From Oryzias latipes (Eukaryota; Chordata; Actinopteri; Beloniformes; Adrianichthyidae): a stretch of 64,000 bases of DNA. The stretch spans positions 24,618,729-24,682,728 of the forward strand of contig NC_019876.2 in assembly GCF_002234675.1 (NCBI RefSeq), written 5' to 3'. A model generated the notes under the pieces. That model was given only the letters and a program-made list of their open reading frames with translations, was not told the DNA's origin and made no database searches. A program made the translations under genes and the position numbers. Positions 22,380 through 33,198 of this stretch are shown in pieces. Position 1 is the stretch's first letter. Each line of letters starts with the position of its first letter.

Positions 22380-22603
22380 CTTCTTTCTCTCTTTCGGCTT
22401 TTCCCATCAGGGGTCGCCACAGAGAACAAGTCGCATGGTAAACTTGGCAATGTTTTACTCCGGATGCCCTTCTTGAACCCTCTCAAAGCAACCGGGCTTG
22501 GGACCAGTAAAGAAGAAGAGAAGGGAACAGGGAGCAGCCCGGATTCGAACCCTGGTTTTACGAACGGAAGGCGCCGCAAACCAGCACGAGCTAAACCGGC
22601 TCC
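22380..22603 (-). mobile_element. tRNA-derived SINE, 224 bp
   Basis: Exact 18-bp target duplication TTTGTAATTAAATTAAAT at 22362-22379 and 22604-22621. On minus the head has a pol III A-box-like TTTAGCTCGTGCTGG and a B box GGTTCGAATCC (complement of 22541-22551). The tail ends in GAAAGAAG. The body word GGCGACCCCTGATGGG is a widespread fish SINE motif. Confidence 0.82.
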
Positions 22604-22621
22604 TTTGTAATTAAATTAAAT

Positions 22622-23200
22622 AATCTAAGCAAATGTTGCATAATGATGCATAATTTGTGTGGTTTAAAGGTCGGTTTGGCGGGTTTTTTTCCCCTCATAA
22701 ATATATAATAGAGGACTACGTTAGGCCGTGTGGCTGTTGGAGTCTTGTGTACTGAAGCTCCATAAATGCAGCAGCCAGAGACGCTTAATGGACCAGGCTC
22801 TGTCATCTAATCTGTTGTTGGGGGTGTGCAACGGCCCGCCCCTCCTCTTAGAAATTGTGTTCTTTAAAGAATGATACCACTGCCACGTGTGGGAGGAGCT
22901 ACCAGCTAAAGTTATGGTCTGATCGCTGCATAGAGCGATGTCTTTTTACATCAATGCATGGTAAACACAGAATGTGGAGACATCAGGTTTATTATTTTGT
23001 GCCCATTTTGTACCTGTAATGCTAACTGCTTAAAAAATTGTGAATGGATGAAAACATCAAGATGCAAATTGTGGATTTGTTACACGTCATACAAAAATAA
23101 AAAAAGGTCAAGTACCAGCTGAAAGTGTTAAAAACAACTTATTGATTTGAACATGCCAATTCTGCTGGTATAGGTTCAAGTCCTAAGAACAACACTTAAT
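22622..23200. other. No gene recognised
   Basis: AT-rich DNA between the SINE and the Helentron; no inverted or direct repeats that stand out. Confidence 0.4.
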
Positions 23201-23244
23201 AGCATTACATATTCCATTTATGAAACTGTTGGCATTGCCCAAAG

Positions 23245-24905
23245 GTGGGCAGAATGGCTTGCAAGGACCTATTACATGTGTTCCTGTAAATACTGAACAA
23301 CCAGTTATTTGTTATCATGGATGTCTGTTGAGGGTTCTTGTGCCTTATATGTTTTCATAAAGGACATTATGAATATCAGTATGTTGACTTAGAACCTATC
23401 AAGCAGGCTTTGCAGTTTTTACAAAGCCATAATTCTTACTATAATGACGTGAAATTTAATAATGATTGGATTAATGATTTTTGTGAAGAAACATCTGAAG
23501 ATGTTGTCGAAAAAGATGTTGAATGCACTGCAAATGTTGAATTGTCAAATGTTTTAGGAGAGGAACTTCTGCATGATAGACAGCAGCATTGCATGTTCCA
23601 GGACACTTGTCTAATGCCAGTAGATATTGGTCAAGAGGCTTTGGATCATTATTTTGATCATGTATCGAATGTAGCTCCCGCAGAAGGCAATAGTCTGGTA
23701 AAGTTGTTGTCCGATGTTAAAAATGACGCTAAATGTTTCCCTGCGTTGTTTCCTAACGGTGGACCGACATATGATGGAAGACAACATCCTTTAACTCTGT
23801 CACGATATTTTAACAACAGAATACTTAATGCTGATTTTCGTTTTGCACAAAATGTGGAATATATTTTTTTTGCCCAATATGACAGAATTAGAAAAAGTTG
23901 TTTCAAATGTAGTAAGAAAGGGCAAGTATAATTTTAAAAATAAATGAGTAGTTACGGGAGAGTTGTTGAATAGTGATGATTCTATTAAAAGGATCTTGGA
24001 ATTTGATGATGGGTACCGATTTTTAAAACCAATTAGAAGTACACCAGCTTTTTGGCAGCGGCCCAGAAAGACCTCTTGGCTTGGAAGGCAGCTTGGAATC
24101 CCCACATGGTTCTATTAATTTTCTTCAGCTGATATGCGGTGGAAGAATTTACTTTCCTGCATTCTGAAGCATGAAGGTAGAACTGAAACTATGGAGCAGT
24201 TGGAATGGGCAGACAGATGTGAACTTTTGCATCATAATCCTGTCACTGCTGCTCCAATGTTTGATTTTCGTAGACATTGTTTTCTAAAGGAAGTTTTTGT
24301 CGCTTGCATGTCCTATAGGAAAAATTAAGGATTTCAGCAGTTTCAGCAACGCGGCTCACCACATATTCATTGCCTGTTTTGGATAGAGGATGCACCTGTA
24401 ATTGACAGAAATACAGATGCTGAAGTAATTGCATTTATTGATCATTATGTGACTTGTGAGTTACCATCAAATATTGACTTATTGGAAAAACACTCTGAAA
24501 CACATGTGAAAACATGTAAAAACAAAAAAAGGGAACTGTGTGTCTTGTTTTTAATTTTCCTAGACCACCTTCTGCACGTACATTCATATCACGTAGCACA
24601 AGAGCTGAAGAGAAAGTCTTGTCAATGTGTGTTATTAAGAAAAGATTCTTGCAACTCAAGAAAATGCAAAGACACAGCAATTGAAGAAAAAAGAAGCTTC
24701 AGCAAAGATTGCACAAATTAAAGCTGCTCTCTCAGCTGATGGGGCAACTTATGACAACGTTGAAGATTTGTTTGGATCTGTTGGGTTAAACCAAAGCACA
24801 TTTGAAACTGCATATAACTGTTGTGCTCGGAAAACCCATGTTGCACTGAAACGTCAGGCTAACGAAGTTTGGATTAATCAATATTTTGCAAGCCATTGTT
24901 AAAAT
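23245..24905 (+). pseudogene. Helentron Rep N-terminal domain and HUH motif
   Basis: Part of the Rep/helicase that nicks and joins DNA during rolling-circle transposition. Visible: GLQGPITCVPVNTEQ (23249-23295), YEYQYVDLEPIKQAL, FPALFPNGGPTYDGRQHPL (Helitron N-terminal domain), HNPVTAAPMFDFRRHCFL (24231-24290), then QRGSPHIHCLFW with the HUH pair His-Ile-His at 24362-24370, followed by IEDAPVIDRNTDAEVIAF. Frameshifts occur near 23932, 24325 and 24545, and stops follow. The last recognisable codons (VALKRQANEVWINQY) lie just before the Penelope-like insertion. Non-functional. Confidence 0.75.
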
Positions 24906-24933
24906 GCTGGAATGCTAATTACAGTATACAGTA

Positions 24934-25030
24934 CATGTCTATGAAGACTCTCATTCATCCAGGTTGGTTCCATTGTTCCATTGCATTACAATGGAACCAA
25001 CCTGGATGAATGAGAGTCTTCATAGACATG
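24934..25030. repeat. 43-bp perfect inverted repeat at the PLE 5' end
   Basis: Arms 24934-24976 and 24988-25030 are exact complements with an 11-base spacer. The right arm contains the ORF start codon and first 13 codons; the left arm is an inverted copy of them. Inverted terminal pieces are known in Penelope-like elements. Confidence 0.9.
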
Positions 25031-27722
25031 TTTTTTCTAACTTTGGGAAGGATACCCTCCAGCTGGTACGTGAATTGGAGAAGACAGCTAGGAAATTGGC
25101 GGACTACAAGAACCACCTCAGGTTAAACATGAGATGCAGACAAAGCAACGTGATTCCCAAAAGCCTACAGATGGGCAAAGGGGTTAAAGGACACAGAGCC
25201 GAGAACATCATGCACAGAGCCAGAACCCAACTTTTAAAGGACAGAATCAGACAGACGTATTTCATCATCAACAACCTGGAAGGTAAAATGAAGAATCTAC
25301 AGGACAACTTGGCCACAACTGTTACGGAAGAAGTTCTTGAGAAGATTGTCGGCTTCACCCGGACAGCACAACTGGCACAACACCACAAAAGCAAGCAACG
25401 GCAAATCAAGAAATTTCAGATTCTCACAAACCAACAACAGATCCTTAAGGACAGGCTCAACAGGGAGAATAGAGGAAACCACACTAAGGCAGGGATTGAT
25501 AGAGATAGGTGGATTAAGAATATTTCCGACCGTGAACTGACCCAAACAGAGAAAGAGGTATTATCCAAGGGGCTGAATTTCTCGGTTACACCAAATCATA
25601 TCCCCGTGGTAGACCTCATCACAGCCACAGAAACGGCCATAAAGAGGAACAATCTGACTGGAAATCAAGCTGAAGAATTACGACTCAAAATTTCGGCGGC
25701 ACTGTCCAGTGCCAAACCACCACCTTCCAATCTTTCTTCAGATGAAAGAAAGGCCTTGACAGCCCTGGAGAAGGACCACAGTATCAATATTTTACCAGCG
25801 GATAAAGGGAGATGCACTGTGATCCTGAATGCGGCGGACTATGAAGCCAAAGTTACCAACCTACTCAGCGACACCACCACTTATGAAGCACTTAGAAGAG
25901 ATCCAACCAGCGGCAACAAGAAAAAGGTTATAGACTGCCTACAAAGACTGGAGAGAGATCAAGTCATCGGCAAGCCTCTTTATTACAGACTGTACCCGGG
26001 TAATACCACTCCATGCATTTATGGCCTCCCAAAAATCCACAAGGAAGGAATACCACTGAGACCCATTGTCAGCAGCATTGACTCAATAACTTACAACATG
26101 GCTAAACACCTGGCTACTATTTTGGCCCCTCTAGTTGGCAACACAGAACATCATGTTAGGAATTCACAAGATTTTGCAAACAAAGTCAAACATCTTCAGC
26201 TGGATTCTGACGAGACGATGGTGTCTTACGACGTAACTTCCCTCTTCACCTGCATTCCCACCACAGAGGCAGTGATTTCAGTGAGGAAGAGATTACTACA
26301 GGATTCTCAGCTACAAGACAGAACAAATCTGACACCAGACCACATCTGCGAACTGCTGGAAGTGTGCCTCAACTCCACATATTTCCAATTCAGGGGAAAC
26401 TTCTACAGGCAGAGACATAGCTGTGCTATGGGCTCTCCAATCTCACCTATTGTGGCCAATTTGTACATGGAAGAAGTTGAGAGAAGAGCCCTGGACTCCT
26501 TCCCAGGTACAACTCCAAGCCACTGGTTCAGATATGTGGACGACACTTGGGTCAAGATCAAAAGCCAGGAAGTGGAGACTTTCACAGATCATATCAACGC
26601 AGTAGACAAGAACATCAAGTTCACCAGGGAAGACACAAAGGACAACACCCTAGCCTTTCTAGACTGTGCTGTGATCATTGGAGAGGACAGACAGCTCCAG
26701 GTTGAAGTGTACAGAAAGCCTACTCACACAGATCAGTACCTGTTATTTGACTCAAACCACCCTTTACAGCACAAACTAGGCGTCATCAGGACATTACAAC
26801 ACAGAGCCCAGGAGGTCCCCACAAGCTCTGACGGAAAGAAGAAGGAAAAGCAACATATCCACCAAGCCCTCCGAACCTGTGGATATCCCAAGTGGGCATT
26901 CACCAGATCCCAACATACAGGAAAACAAGACAAGAAGGAACAAGAGACAAAACGGAACAGTATTTCAATTCCATATATCTCAGGCCTGTCTGAAAAACTT
27001 AAAAGGATTTTCAAACAACATAACATCCCAGTTCATCTCAAACCAGTCAATACCCTCGGACAGAAAGTGGTTCATCCAAAGGACAAAATTCCCAGCTACA
27101 AACAGAGTAATGTTGTGTACTCTATCCACTGCAAAGAGAACTGCAATGAACAGTATATAGGAGAAACCAAACAACCGCTACACAAGCGGCTTTACCAACA
27201 TCGCAGAGCCAACCCAAGTGGACCTGAGTCTGCAGTACATCTCCACCTGAAGGCCACAAACCACTCTTTCGAGGACAGTGAAGTCCGAATTCTAGCCAGA
27301 GAGAGAGGATGGTTTGAGCGAGGAGTGAAAGAAGCCATCTTTGTCAAGAAGGATAAACCTTCTCTTAATAAGAATGGTGGTCTCAGGTTTATTCTTCCAT
27401 CCATCTACGGCAGTGTTTTGAAACCTAAACAAACCAAACCAGTTCCACCTGAGTCGTTAACCGCTGAAAGAGACGACCATTTGGAGAGGGAGTCACTGAC
27501 GCCCCAACCCCCAGCTGAGGACAAAGGACTATTAACGACCCGAAACCACGTAGGCTAAGTGGACAACACCTCCAGTTTCAGGTCTGACTCCTCCCCCATG
27601 AGCGCATATATACCAGCTCTTAGACCAGCTATTTCAGAATTGACAAAGCCTCTTGGATAAGAGGTGAAACGTCTTCCAACTTTAAAACCAAGTCCAGATG
27701 ACATCCCCTAAAACTACTACAA
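24936..27722 (+). mobile_element. Penelope-like element (PLE), apparently full length
   Basis: 2787 bp bounded by an exact 13-bp direct repeat AGTATACAGTACA (24923-24935 and 27723-27735), the target duplication. It opens with an inverted repeat (24934-25030) and contains one intact ORF with reverse transcriptase and GIY-YIG endonuclease domains. The short 3' UTR includes GAGGTGAAACGTCTTCC. It is inserted in the Rep gene of a Helentron, between the HUH and tyrosine motifs. The only element here besides Harbinger that lacks visible coding damage. Confidence 0.85.
24991..27558 (+). CDS. PLE polyprotein: reverse transcriptase and GIY-YIG endonuclease
   Basis: Intact 855-residue ORF, ATG at 24991 to TAA at 27556. 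The N-terminal ~250 residues are Lys/Arg- and Gln-rich (NHLRLNMRCRQSNVIPKSLQ). The reverse transcriptase follows: INILPADKGRCTVIL, IYGLPKIHKEG, RPIVSSID, MVSYDVTSLFTCIP, GSPISPIVANLYME, and the catalytic YVDDTW near residue 515. The C-terminal GIY-YIG nuclease has VVYSIHC (about residue 707), the YIGET motif (about 721) and LHKRLYQHRR. An in-frame TTG at 24964 lies nine codons upstream but inside the hairpin loop side, so the ATG is preferred. Used for target-primed retrotransposition. PLE family (Neptune-like by the Cys pair CKENC) is my inference. Confidence 0.9.
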   Translation: MEPTWMNESLHRHVFSNFGKDTLQLVRELEKTARKLADYKNHLRLNMRCRQSNVIPKSLQMGKGVKGHRAENIMHRARTQLLKDRIRQTYFIINNLEGKMKNLQDNLATTVTEEVLEKIVGFTRTAQLAQHHKSKQRQIKKFQILTNQQQILKDRLNRENRGNHTKAGIDRDRWIKNISDRELTQTEKEVLSKGLNFSVTPNHIPVVDLITATETAIKRNNLTGNQAEELRLKISAALSSAKPPPSNLSSDERKALTALEKDHSINILPADKGRCTVILNAADYEAKVTNLLSDTTTYEALRRDPTSGNKKKVIDCLQRLERDQVIGKPLYYRLYPGNTTPCIYGLPKIHKEGIPLRPIVSSIDSITYNMAKHLATILAPLVGNTEHHVRNSQDFANKVKHLQLDSDETMVSYDVTSLFTCIPTTEAVISVRKRLLQDSQLQDRTNLTPDHICELLEVCLNSTYFQFRGNFYRQRHSCAMGSPISPIVANLYMEEVERRALDSFPGTTPSHWFRYVDDTWVKIKSQEVETFTDHINAVDKNIKFTREDTKDNTLAFLDCAVIIGEDRQLQVEVYRKPTHTDQYLLFDSNHPLQHKLGVIRTLQHRAQEVPTSSDGKKKEKQHIHQALRTCGYPKWAFTRSQHTGKQDKKEQETKRNSISIPYISGLSEKLKRIFKQHNIPVHLKPVNTLGQKVVHPKDKIPSYKQSNVVYSIHCKENCNEQYIGETKQPLHKRLYQHRRANPSGPESAVHLHLKATNHSFEDSEVRILARERGWFERGVKEAIFVKKDKPSLNKNGGLRFILPSIYGSVLKPKQTKPVPPESLTAERDDHLERESLTPQPPAEDKGLLTTRNHVG

Positions 27723-27736
27723 AGTATACAGTACAG

Positions 27737-29965
27737 ATATACAGTTTGTTGTTGATGCATGTGTTGTGTAGATCATTTCTTACATCTCTAAAATCAGAAA
27801 AAATGGGTTTATTATTGCAGTGTACACAAAAGGAAGCAAGCGGGGATAGAGATGTTTCTGCCAAAGAGTCTAAAAAAATTAGGCAGTACATATTTGCACA
27901 ACAGAGATGTGCTCAAAGCGTTTATAGACTGACAAATGCACTTTTTAAAGAGTGTTCTAGGAAAGTTGTGTTTCTTCCTGTTGCTGAAAATACTGTTAAA
28001 ATGAGTTTGCAGTTAAAAGTACTTAAAGACAAAGCATCAAAGCATTCTTTAAGTACAGATGATATGTGGATGACAAGCATAGTGAATAAATTATGAGAAC
28101 AGACCTAAGAGTGTTTTTCCTTCAATGTGTTTAGCAGTGTTTGCTTCTGAATTTCGTGTGTTGTCAAAAAACGAAAATGCAGCTAGGCGAATAAAGTTGA
28201 ACCATAACACTGGATATGTCGTGAAAAGAACTCGCACACAACCTGCAGTTGTACAACATGTTAAGTTCTCTAAAACAAAACAGCCTGAATTAGTTTATCA
28301 AAGCATTCTGCAGTTGTTTTTGCCAAACTACATAGCCAGCTGAAACCTCAAGGTTTTGAAACATAAAGACTTTTTTCTTAAGGGCACTATAAGACTTGGT
28401 AATTCAGGTCTGCGGTAACATTAAACAGAAGTAAATTTGAAATTGATGGTGATAAATTGGTTAATGCTCAGCAAGGGATAGATGATGCTAGTGTAGTTGA
28501 ATATGCTTGGTGTGAATTGTGCCCTGAGCAAGAACTGGAGAGACATGAAGGTCACGAGTTGTTACAGAAACAGAAAGGTATCGATGATGAACGGGAATTT
28601 GATATTCCTGATTTAAGAGTATCTGCTCAACATAGCCATTTCTTTCAAAAGAATAACTCAAAAATGCTTCGTAGTGATGGCTTGGCTTTAATTCAATTTT
28701 TAAATGAAAGTCAGATGGAGATTTTTTTTTACCAAGTTAGAAAATGGTGTGTGGAAAAGGTATTGGGGAAAAAGCCAGAACCATTCCACCAGTTAATTAC
28801 GGGAGTTGTAGGGACTGGTAAAACTCACCTAATTAAAGCACTACAATATGAATCACATAGACTATTGTCTCCTCTTTGTCTTCATTTAGATTACATTTGG
28901 GTTTTGTTGATGGCTCCCACAGGAATTGCTGCGTTTAATGTACAAGCAAGTACTATTCATAACACATTTTAAATTGGTAAAGATGTCCGGTTACCTTACA
29001 TACCAAAGCGTGAGAAATATTGAATTAGTTTACAGATTTTAATAATTGACATATCCATGGTAGATTATAATATATATATTCATGGACGACTGGGGCAAAA
29101 AAAAAAAAACTGGTAACTCTGCTATGTTTGGAAATGTATGTATTATTGCAGTTTGAGATTTCTTTTAATTACCTCCAGTGAAAGGAAAGCCATTATATGT
29201 AGAAAATGTGGGTATTGACTTATGATGTGGTGTGGTGTGTTTAAAATTGTTTGCTTAGAAACCATTGTACGCCAAAAAGATCAGGAAATTGCCAAATTAC
29301 TTAACAGAGTTAGGACATGATGCAAAGGCATTGTGTTAATGTTAATAAGTGATATCCAACTATTGAAGTCATGTGAAACAGGAGAAAGCAGCTTTGTTTT
29401 ACATATTTTTCCAACTAATGGTCAAGTAAATGAACATAATTCAACCCATCTACATTCATCCTGTCCAGAGTATGTTACTATCAAACCTCAAGATTTTGTA
29501 AATTTTTAGAAAAAAGGGAGACTAGTGATACTAAGTGGTAATCATTCAAATGCTAACAATACTTGTTTGGTAGAAAGACTTCTTTTGGGGAAGAATGCAC
29601 GAGTCATGCTTTGTAAAAATGTTGACGTGGCAGATGGTCTTGTCAGTGGTGCATGTGGAATTGTGACTGATATTACATATAGGAACGCTCACTTTCCACA
29701 AATTGTTTTTGTGAATTTTGATAAAGACATTGGAAGACAAAGGAAGGAACAGTTTGAAAATCATCCATGACTTGTCTTAAGTTCTGTAGCCATTTTTCCA
29801 CAAGGGGAACAAGTCACAGGCAAAGGTGGTCTGAGACGTCAGTTTCCTCTCAAACTTGCTAGGGGTTGTACTGTTCACAAAGTTCAGGGTCTTACCATTA
29901 ATAATGTTGTTGTCTCTTTAAAAAGACCCGTTGCTCCTGGACAGGTTTAAGTTGCATTGAGTTGC
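27737..29965 (+). pseudogene. Helentron Rep tyrosine region and Pif1-like helicase
   Basis: After the PLE the Rep resumes (IQFVVDACVV-IISYISK); the Tyr codon expected after CVV is TAG, so a key residue region is lost. Next come GENTVKMSL-like and STDDMWMTSIVNK segments, then CLAVFASEFRVLSKNE. Helicase: Walker A GVVGTGKTHLIKAL (28802-28840), LLMAPTGIAAFNVQASTIHN, LLGKNARVMLCKNVDVADGL (29580-29640) and the motif VI-like [20 protein letters not shown] (29858-29915). Frames change at about 28097, 28344, 28973 and 29768, and there are stops. The helicase would unwind DNA in transposition; here it is inactive. Confidence 0.75.
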
Positions 29966-30149
29966 GTAACAAGTTTGTTAGGTTAAATTCTTCAATATTT
30001 TAAGGAACAGGCCATTTATTGTAACAAAACTGTTACTGAATATATAGCAAATGTGTCTTCATATCTGACAAAGAAAATTTTACTTCTATTTCAAGTGACT
30101 TTAGCATATTCCTGATAAATGTGCAAAATTTACACTGGCATGTTGTGGC

Positions 30150-30760
30150 GATCTAACAGTTTGCATGACCTGCACAGGTGAAAATCACCTGTGCAGGTCA
30201 GACAGGAGAAGCGTGCTCTCTAATCAGAGTGCCATCAGCTGTGGAAAAAGGGGACATAAAAAGACAGACGCAGAGGACCTGGGAGGTGAGGAGTCAGAGA
30301 GAGGAGGAAGTTGAAAGAGGTTCCAACACTCAACCCTGCATGCTTCCACAACCTGAAAGACTGACATCTTCTCAGAGGAAACCTGATCAAATGCAGCAGA
30401 ACTTTTTCCAGACAGTTTACTGCACCAGGCCTCATCCTGCACTATTATCCACAAGACATCTGCTTAAAACCTGGATTAAAGTTGCAACTGGACCAAGAAA
30501 CCAAAACTCTTCAAAGAAAACACGCAACTGCTCATGTAAAGCAAAGACTGTTAGAAAACCTGGACTGGATCCCTTCCACCAAGGACTGAATACAGGGAAC
30601 AACGTCCCAGGAACCCGGAACGGATTTCTAAGGAGTACTGGACTGAACAAGAAAACAAAAGGTACTCAGAAGAACTAGACTGTGTGGCCTGCTTTCTAAC
30701 TTCATTTCAGCAATACCCTCCTAAAGTAACAGAGACAAAAGACTCTAAACGAACTTTGGG
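30150..30760 (+). other. Unassigned segment between helicase and endonuclease, with 15-bp palindrome
   Basis: GACCTGCACAGGTGA and its exact complement surround AAA at 30170-30202. Downstream GGGGACATAAAAAGACAGAC looks like a TATA-type core promoter. A 166-codon plus ORF (30178-30678) runs through and is rich in Ser, Gln and Lys; I do not recognise it. It could be an LTR inserted in the Helentron, or Helentron spacer. No target duplication found. Confidence 0.35.
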
Positions 30761-30789
30761 CTTGTGTGTGAAGAGCAGAGGGTGTGGAT

Positions 30790-31490
30790 AACATCCTTTG
30801 TGACGGTGGATTTTCTTTTGTATCTTATGTCAGGAGAGAGACCTGACTGGCACCTCAGAGAAAAATCATCCACAAACTGTCACAATGTGAAGGACTTAGC
30901 ATTGTGCACCAAACGGGTACAGGTTAACTGCATAGCTATAACTGAAACATGGCTACCAAATGCACCTTTAAAAATTGTAGCCACTGATGTTCAATGCAAC
31001 AGTTATAGTATGCCACGATCATTGTCTTATAATGGAGCAGATCCAAGACTGAATATGATCAAAGGCGTGGTGGTGTTGGAATGTATACCATTGAAAAGAT
31101 GCTGTTTGAACATGTAAATGCACAAAGTGTAGTAGACATTGAATGTTTAGTACACAGATTTATTACACGGAACATAGTGGTGGCAGTTCTGTATCGTTCA
31201 CCATCATATGCCATTTCCTTATTTAGATAGAATCTTATGAAATTAGTGGATCTGTTGGAGCACCTGGGTGATACTATTGCTTTAATGGGAGATTTTAATG
31301 AAAATCTAGTAAACCCTAAGACTATAACTGATATCATGGCACATAAGGGTTTTATTCAACTTGTTTCTGAAAACACAACATTAAAAGGTACAATAATCGA
31401 TCGGGTGTACATAAAAACAAATAAATAGTTGAACAAACGTATTTTAGTGATCATGATGGGATTCTTTGTCTTTTCACACATGTAAATGAA
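30790..31490 (+). pseudogene. Helentron C-terminal endonuclease/exonuclease/phosphatase domain
   Basis: Plus-strand blocks QVNCIAITETWLPNAP, GGVGMYTIEKMLFEH (in another frame), IECLVHRFITRNIVVAVLYR, TIALMGDFNENLVNP, GTIIDRVYIKT and SDHDGILCLF follow the AP-endonuclease fold, with catalytic Glu, Asp-Phe-Asn and Asp-His present. It differs from the L2 endonuclease sequence and fits the CR1-derived endonuclease carried by Helentrons. Broken by a frameshift near 31070 and stops near 31230 and 31430. Confidence 0.65.
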
Positions 31491-31985
31491 ATGGAGACAT
31501 GCAAGTTAGATTTTTGTCTGCAAATGTTACCATTGGGTAATGTGACAAATCCACAAAACGCAGTGAGGGCTTTTACATCTGTGACATGTTGCTGTAAGTT
31601 GTGGCAAAGGAGACAAGAGAGATAATATCCCCCTATGTTTTCCTTTCCCCTCACTTACACCACATACGCTACAAGGGAGCGTAGTTCCCACCACAACCAC
31701 ACTATGTTTAAGGGACCAGCAAGTCCTATGCACATCACACAAACCACTTCCTGCCCCCCCCCCCCCATCCCAAAACCCAACCCTCCAATATCTGTCCTGA
31801 TCTTTACACGTACTTCCATTTCTAACTTAGTCACACACCTGTGAAGTTTTTATCTCTGTTGAGTCACAAACTTTATTTAAAGATGGTTTCTTTTCCTGCA
31901 TCATGAATAAATATTAGGCATTAAAATTTTTATTTTCTGTCTGTAGTTGGCAATAGTATAAATAATAAATCTTTTTTTGTGTGCA
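31491..31985. other. No gene; C13 run
   Basis: Ordinary AT-rich DNA with a run of 13 C at 31754-31766. Nothing else stands out. Confidence 0.4.
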
Positions 31986-31990
31986 TATTT

Positions 31991-32557
31991 TGTCATGGCT
32001 AACGGAACGAAACAGACCCAGACGCTGGAACCCAGAAGAATACGCAGGTGAGTTCTGTAATGGTTTGAAAGGGGTTTAATATTCAGATCTAGGTTTAGAG
32101 GGTTGTTGGTGAAGCGGCAGACTCCGGGGAGGACCCACGACGAAGATGGAGGGTTTACGTCGGCTCGTGGCGTCACTGGTGGTTGTGACCGCAGCTCTTG
32201 AAGGGCTGAAGGCACGGCAGAGGCTCGTGGTGGATTGAGGGAACGGCGGAGGCTAGTGGCTTGACAGGAGGCAATGACGAGGCTGTGTTCCGGAAAGCCT
32301 GCAGACTCAGGCGACCACTCGTGGCAATGAATTCCTGGAGACAGGTAAGAGCAAGATTTTATGCATAGGCTTGAAACAAGGGCAAAGAACGTGACAATCA
32401 TGTTAACCACCATCAGGGGCAACGGACTGGCGAGGAATGCTGATCCTGGAGCTCCTTAAGAAGGCAGGCAGGTGATGAGGTAAGTGGTTGCAGCTGAGTC
32501 GCATCAGGAGCCAAGCAGAGAGGGGAGAGGGAGGAGTCTGACAGAGGCACCATGACA
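31991..32557 (-). mobile_element. Solo LTR, 567 bp, with TATTT target duplication
   Basis: Ends TGTCATGG and CCATGACA form short inverted repeats. TATTT flanks both sides (31986-31990 and 32558-32562), a 5-bp duplication typical of Gypsy/ERV integration. On minus it starts TGTCATGGTGCCTCTG and contains CCCCTGATGGTG and CCACGAGTGGTC. The same words occur in the plus-strand partial LTR at 37816-38290, so the two are one family. Confidence 0.8.
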
Positions 32558-32859
32558 TATTTTTAATATGTTTGATATGCAAACGTATTCCAAGTACTTA
32601 AAATTAATGTATCTATTGCATTCTATGGCCTGGTTATTCATGATGCAGGTTTTGCTTTCCTTGCCATGTGACCTCGACATGTCAAGACACCAAGACATTG
32701 GTAATGGTACTCCCAGTTACTGGGATGGGGTTCAATTCCCTACAATGTCCATGTATTGCGGTCACATACATTTTTATAATGTCAATGTATATTTAGGTCT
32801 TTATGAAATAACTCCCTCTGTCTCTTTCTTAGACAAATTTCTAAAAGTCGAGAGAGAGC

Positions 32860-33123
<264 letters not shown>

Positions 33124-33198
33124 AAACTGGATGAGTGGAACAATTGAAGAATTCCAGCAGAAATTGAAAAGACAATGGTGCCATCCACAAGATTCCTA

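Larger units (their letters stand above)
23200..31490 (+). mobile_element. Helentron (Helitron2-like), decayed, with nested insertions
   Basis: Plus-strand coding blocks in order: Helitron N-terminal domain (23245-23931), Rep with HUH motif (to 24905), Rep tyrosine region (27737-), Pif1-like helicase (28457-29965) and an endonuclease/exonuclease/phosphatase domain (30790-31490). A C-terminal endonuclease is characteristic of Helentrons. All blocks contain stops or frameshifts. A Penelope-like element (24936-27722) splits Rep, and a 600-bp unexplained segment separates helicase and endonuclease. I could not define the Helentron termini. Confidence 0.8.

Noticed and set aside
22530-22603. Functional tRNA gene
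   Set aside because: A and B boxes belong to a SINE head with target duplications; no complete cloverleaf was found.
24434-25545. Minus-strand ORFs opposite the Helentron and PLE
   Set aside because: Antisense shadows of strongly supported plus-strand coding sequence.
27640-27700. Hammerhead ribozyme in the PLE 3' UTR (GAGGTGAAACGTC)
   Set aside because: The GAAAC part is present, but a proper CTGATGA core and pairing stems are not evident; a covariance-model search would be needed.
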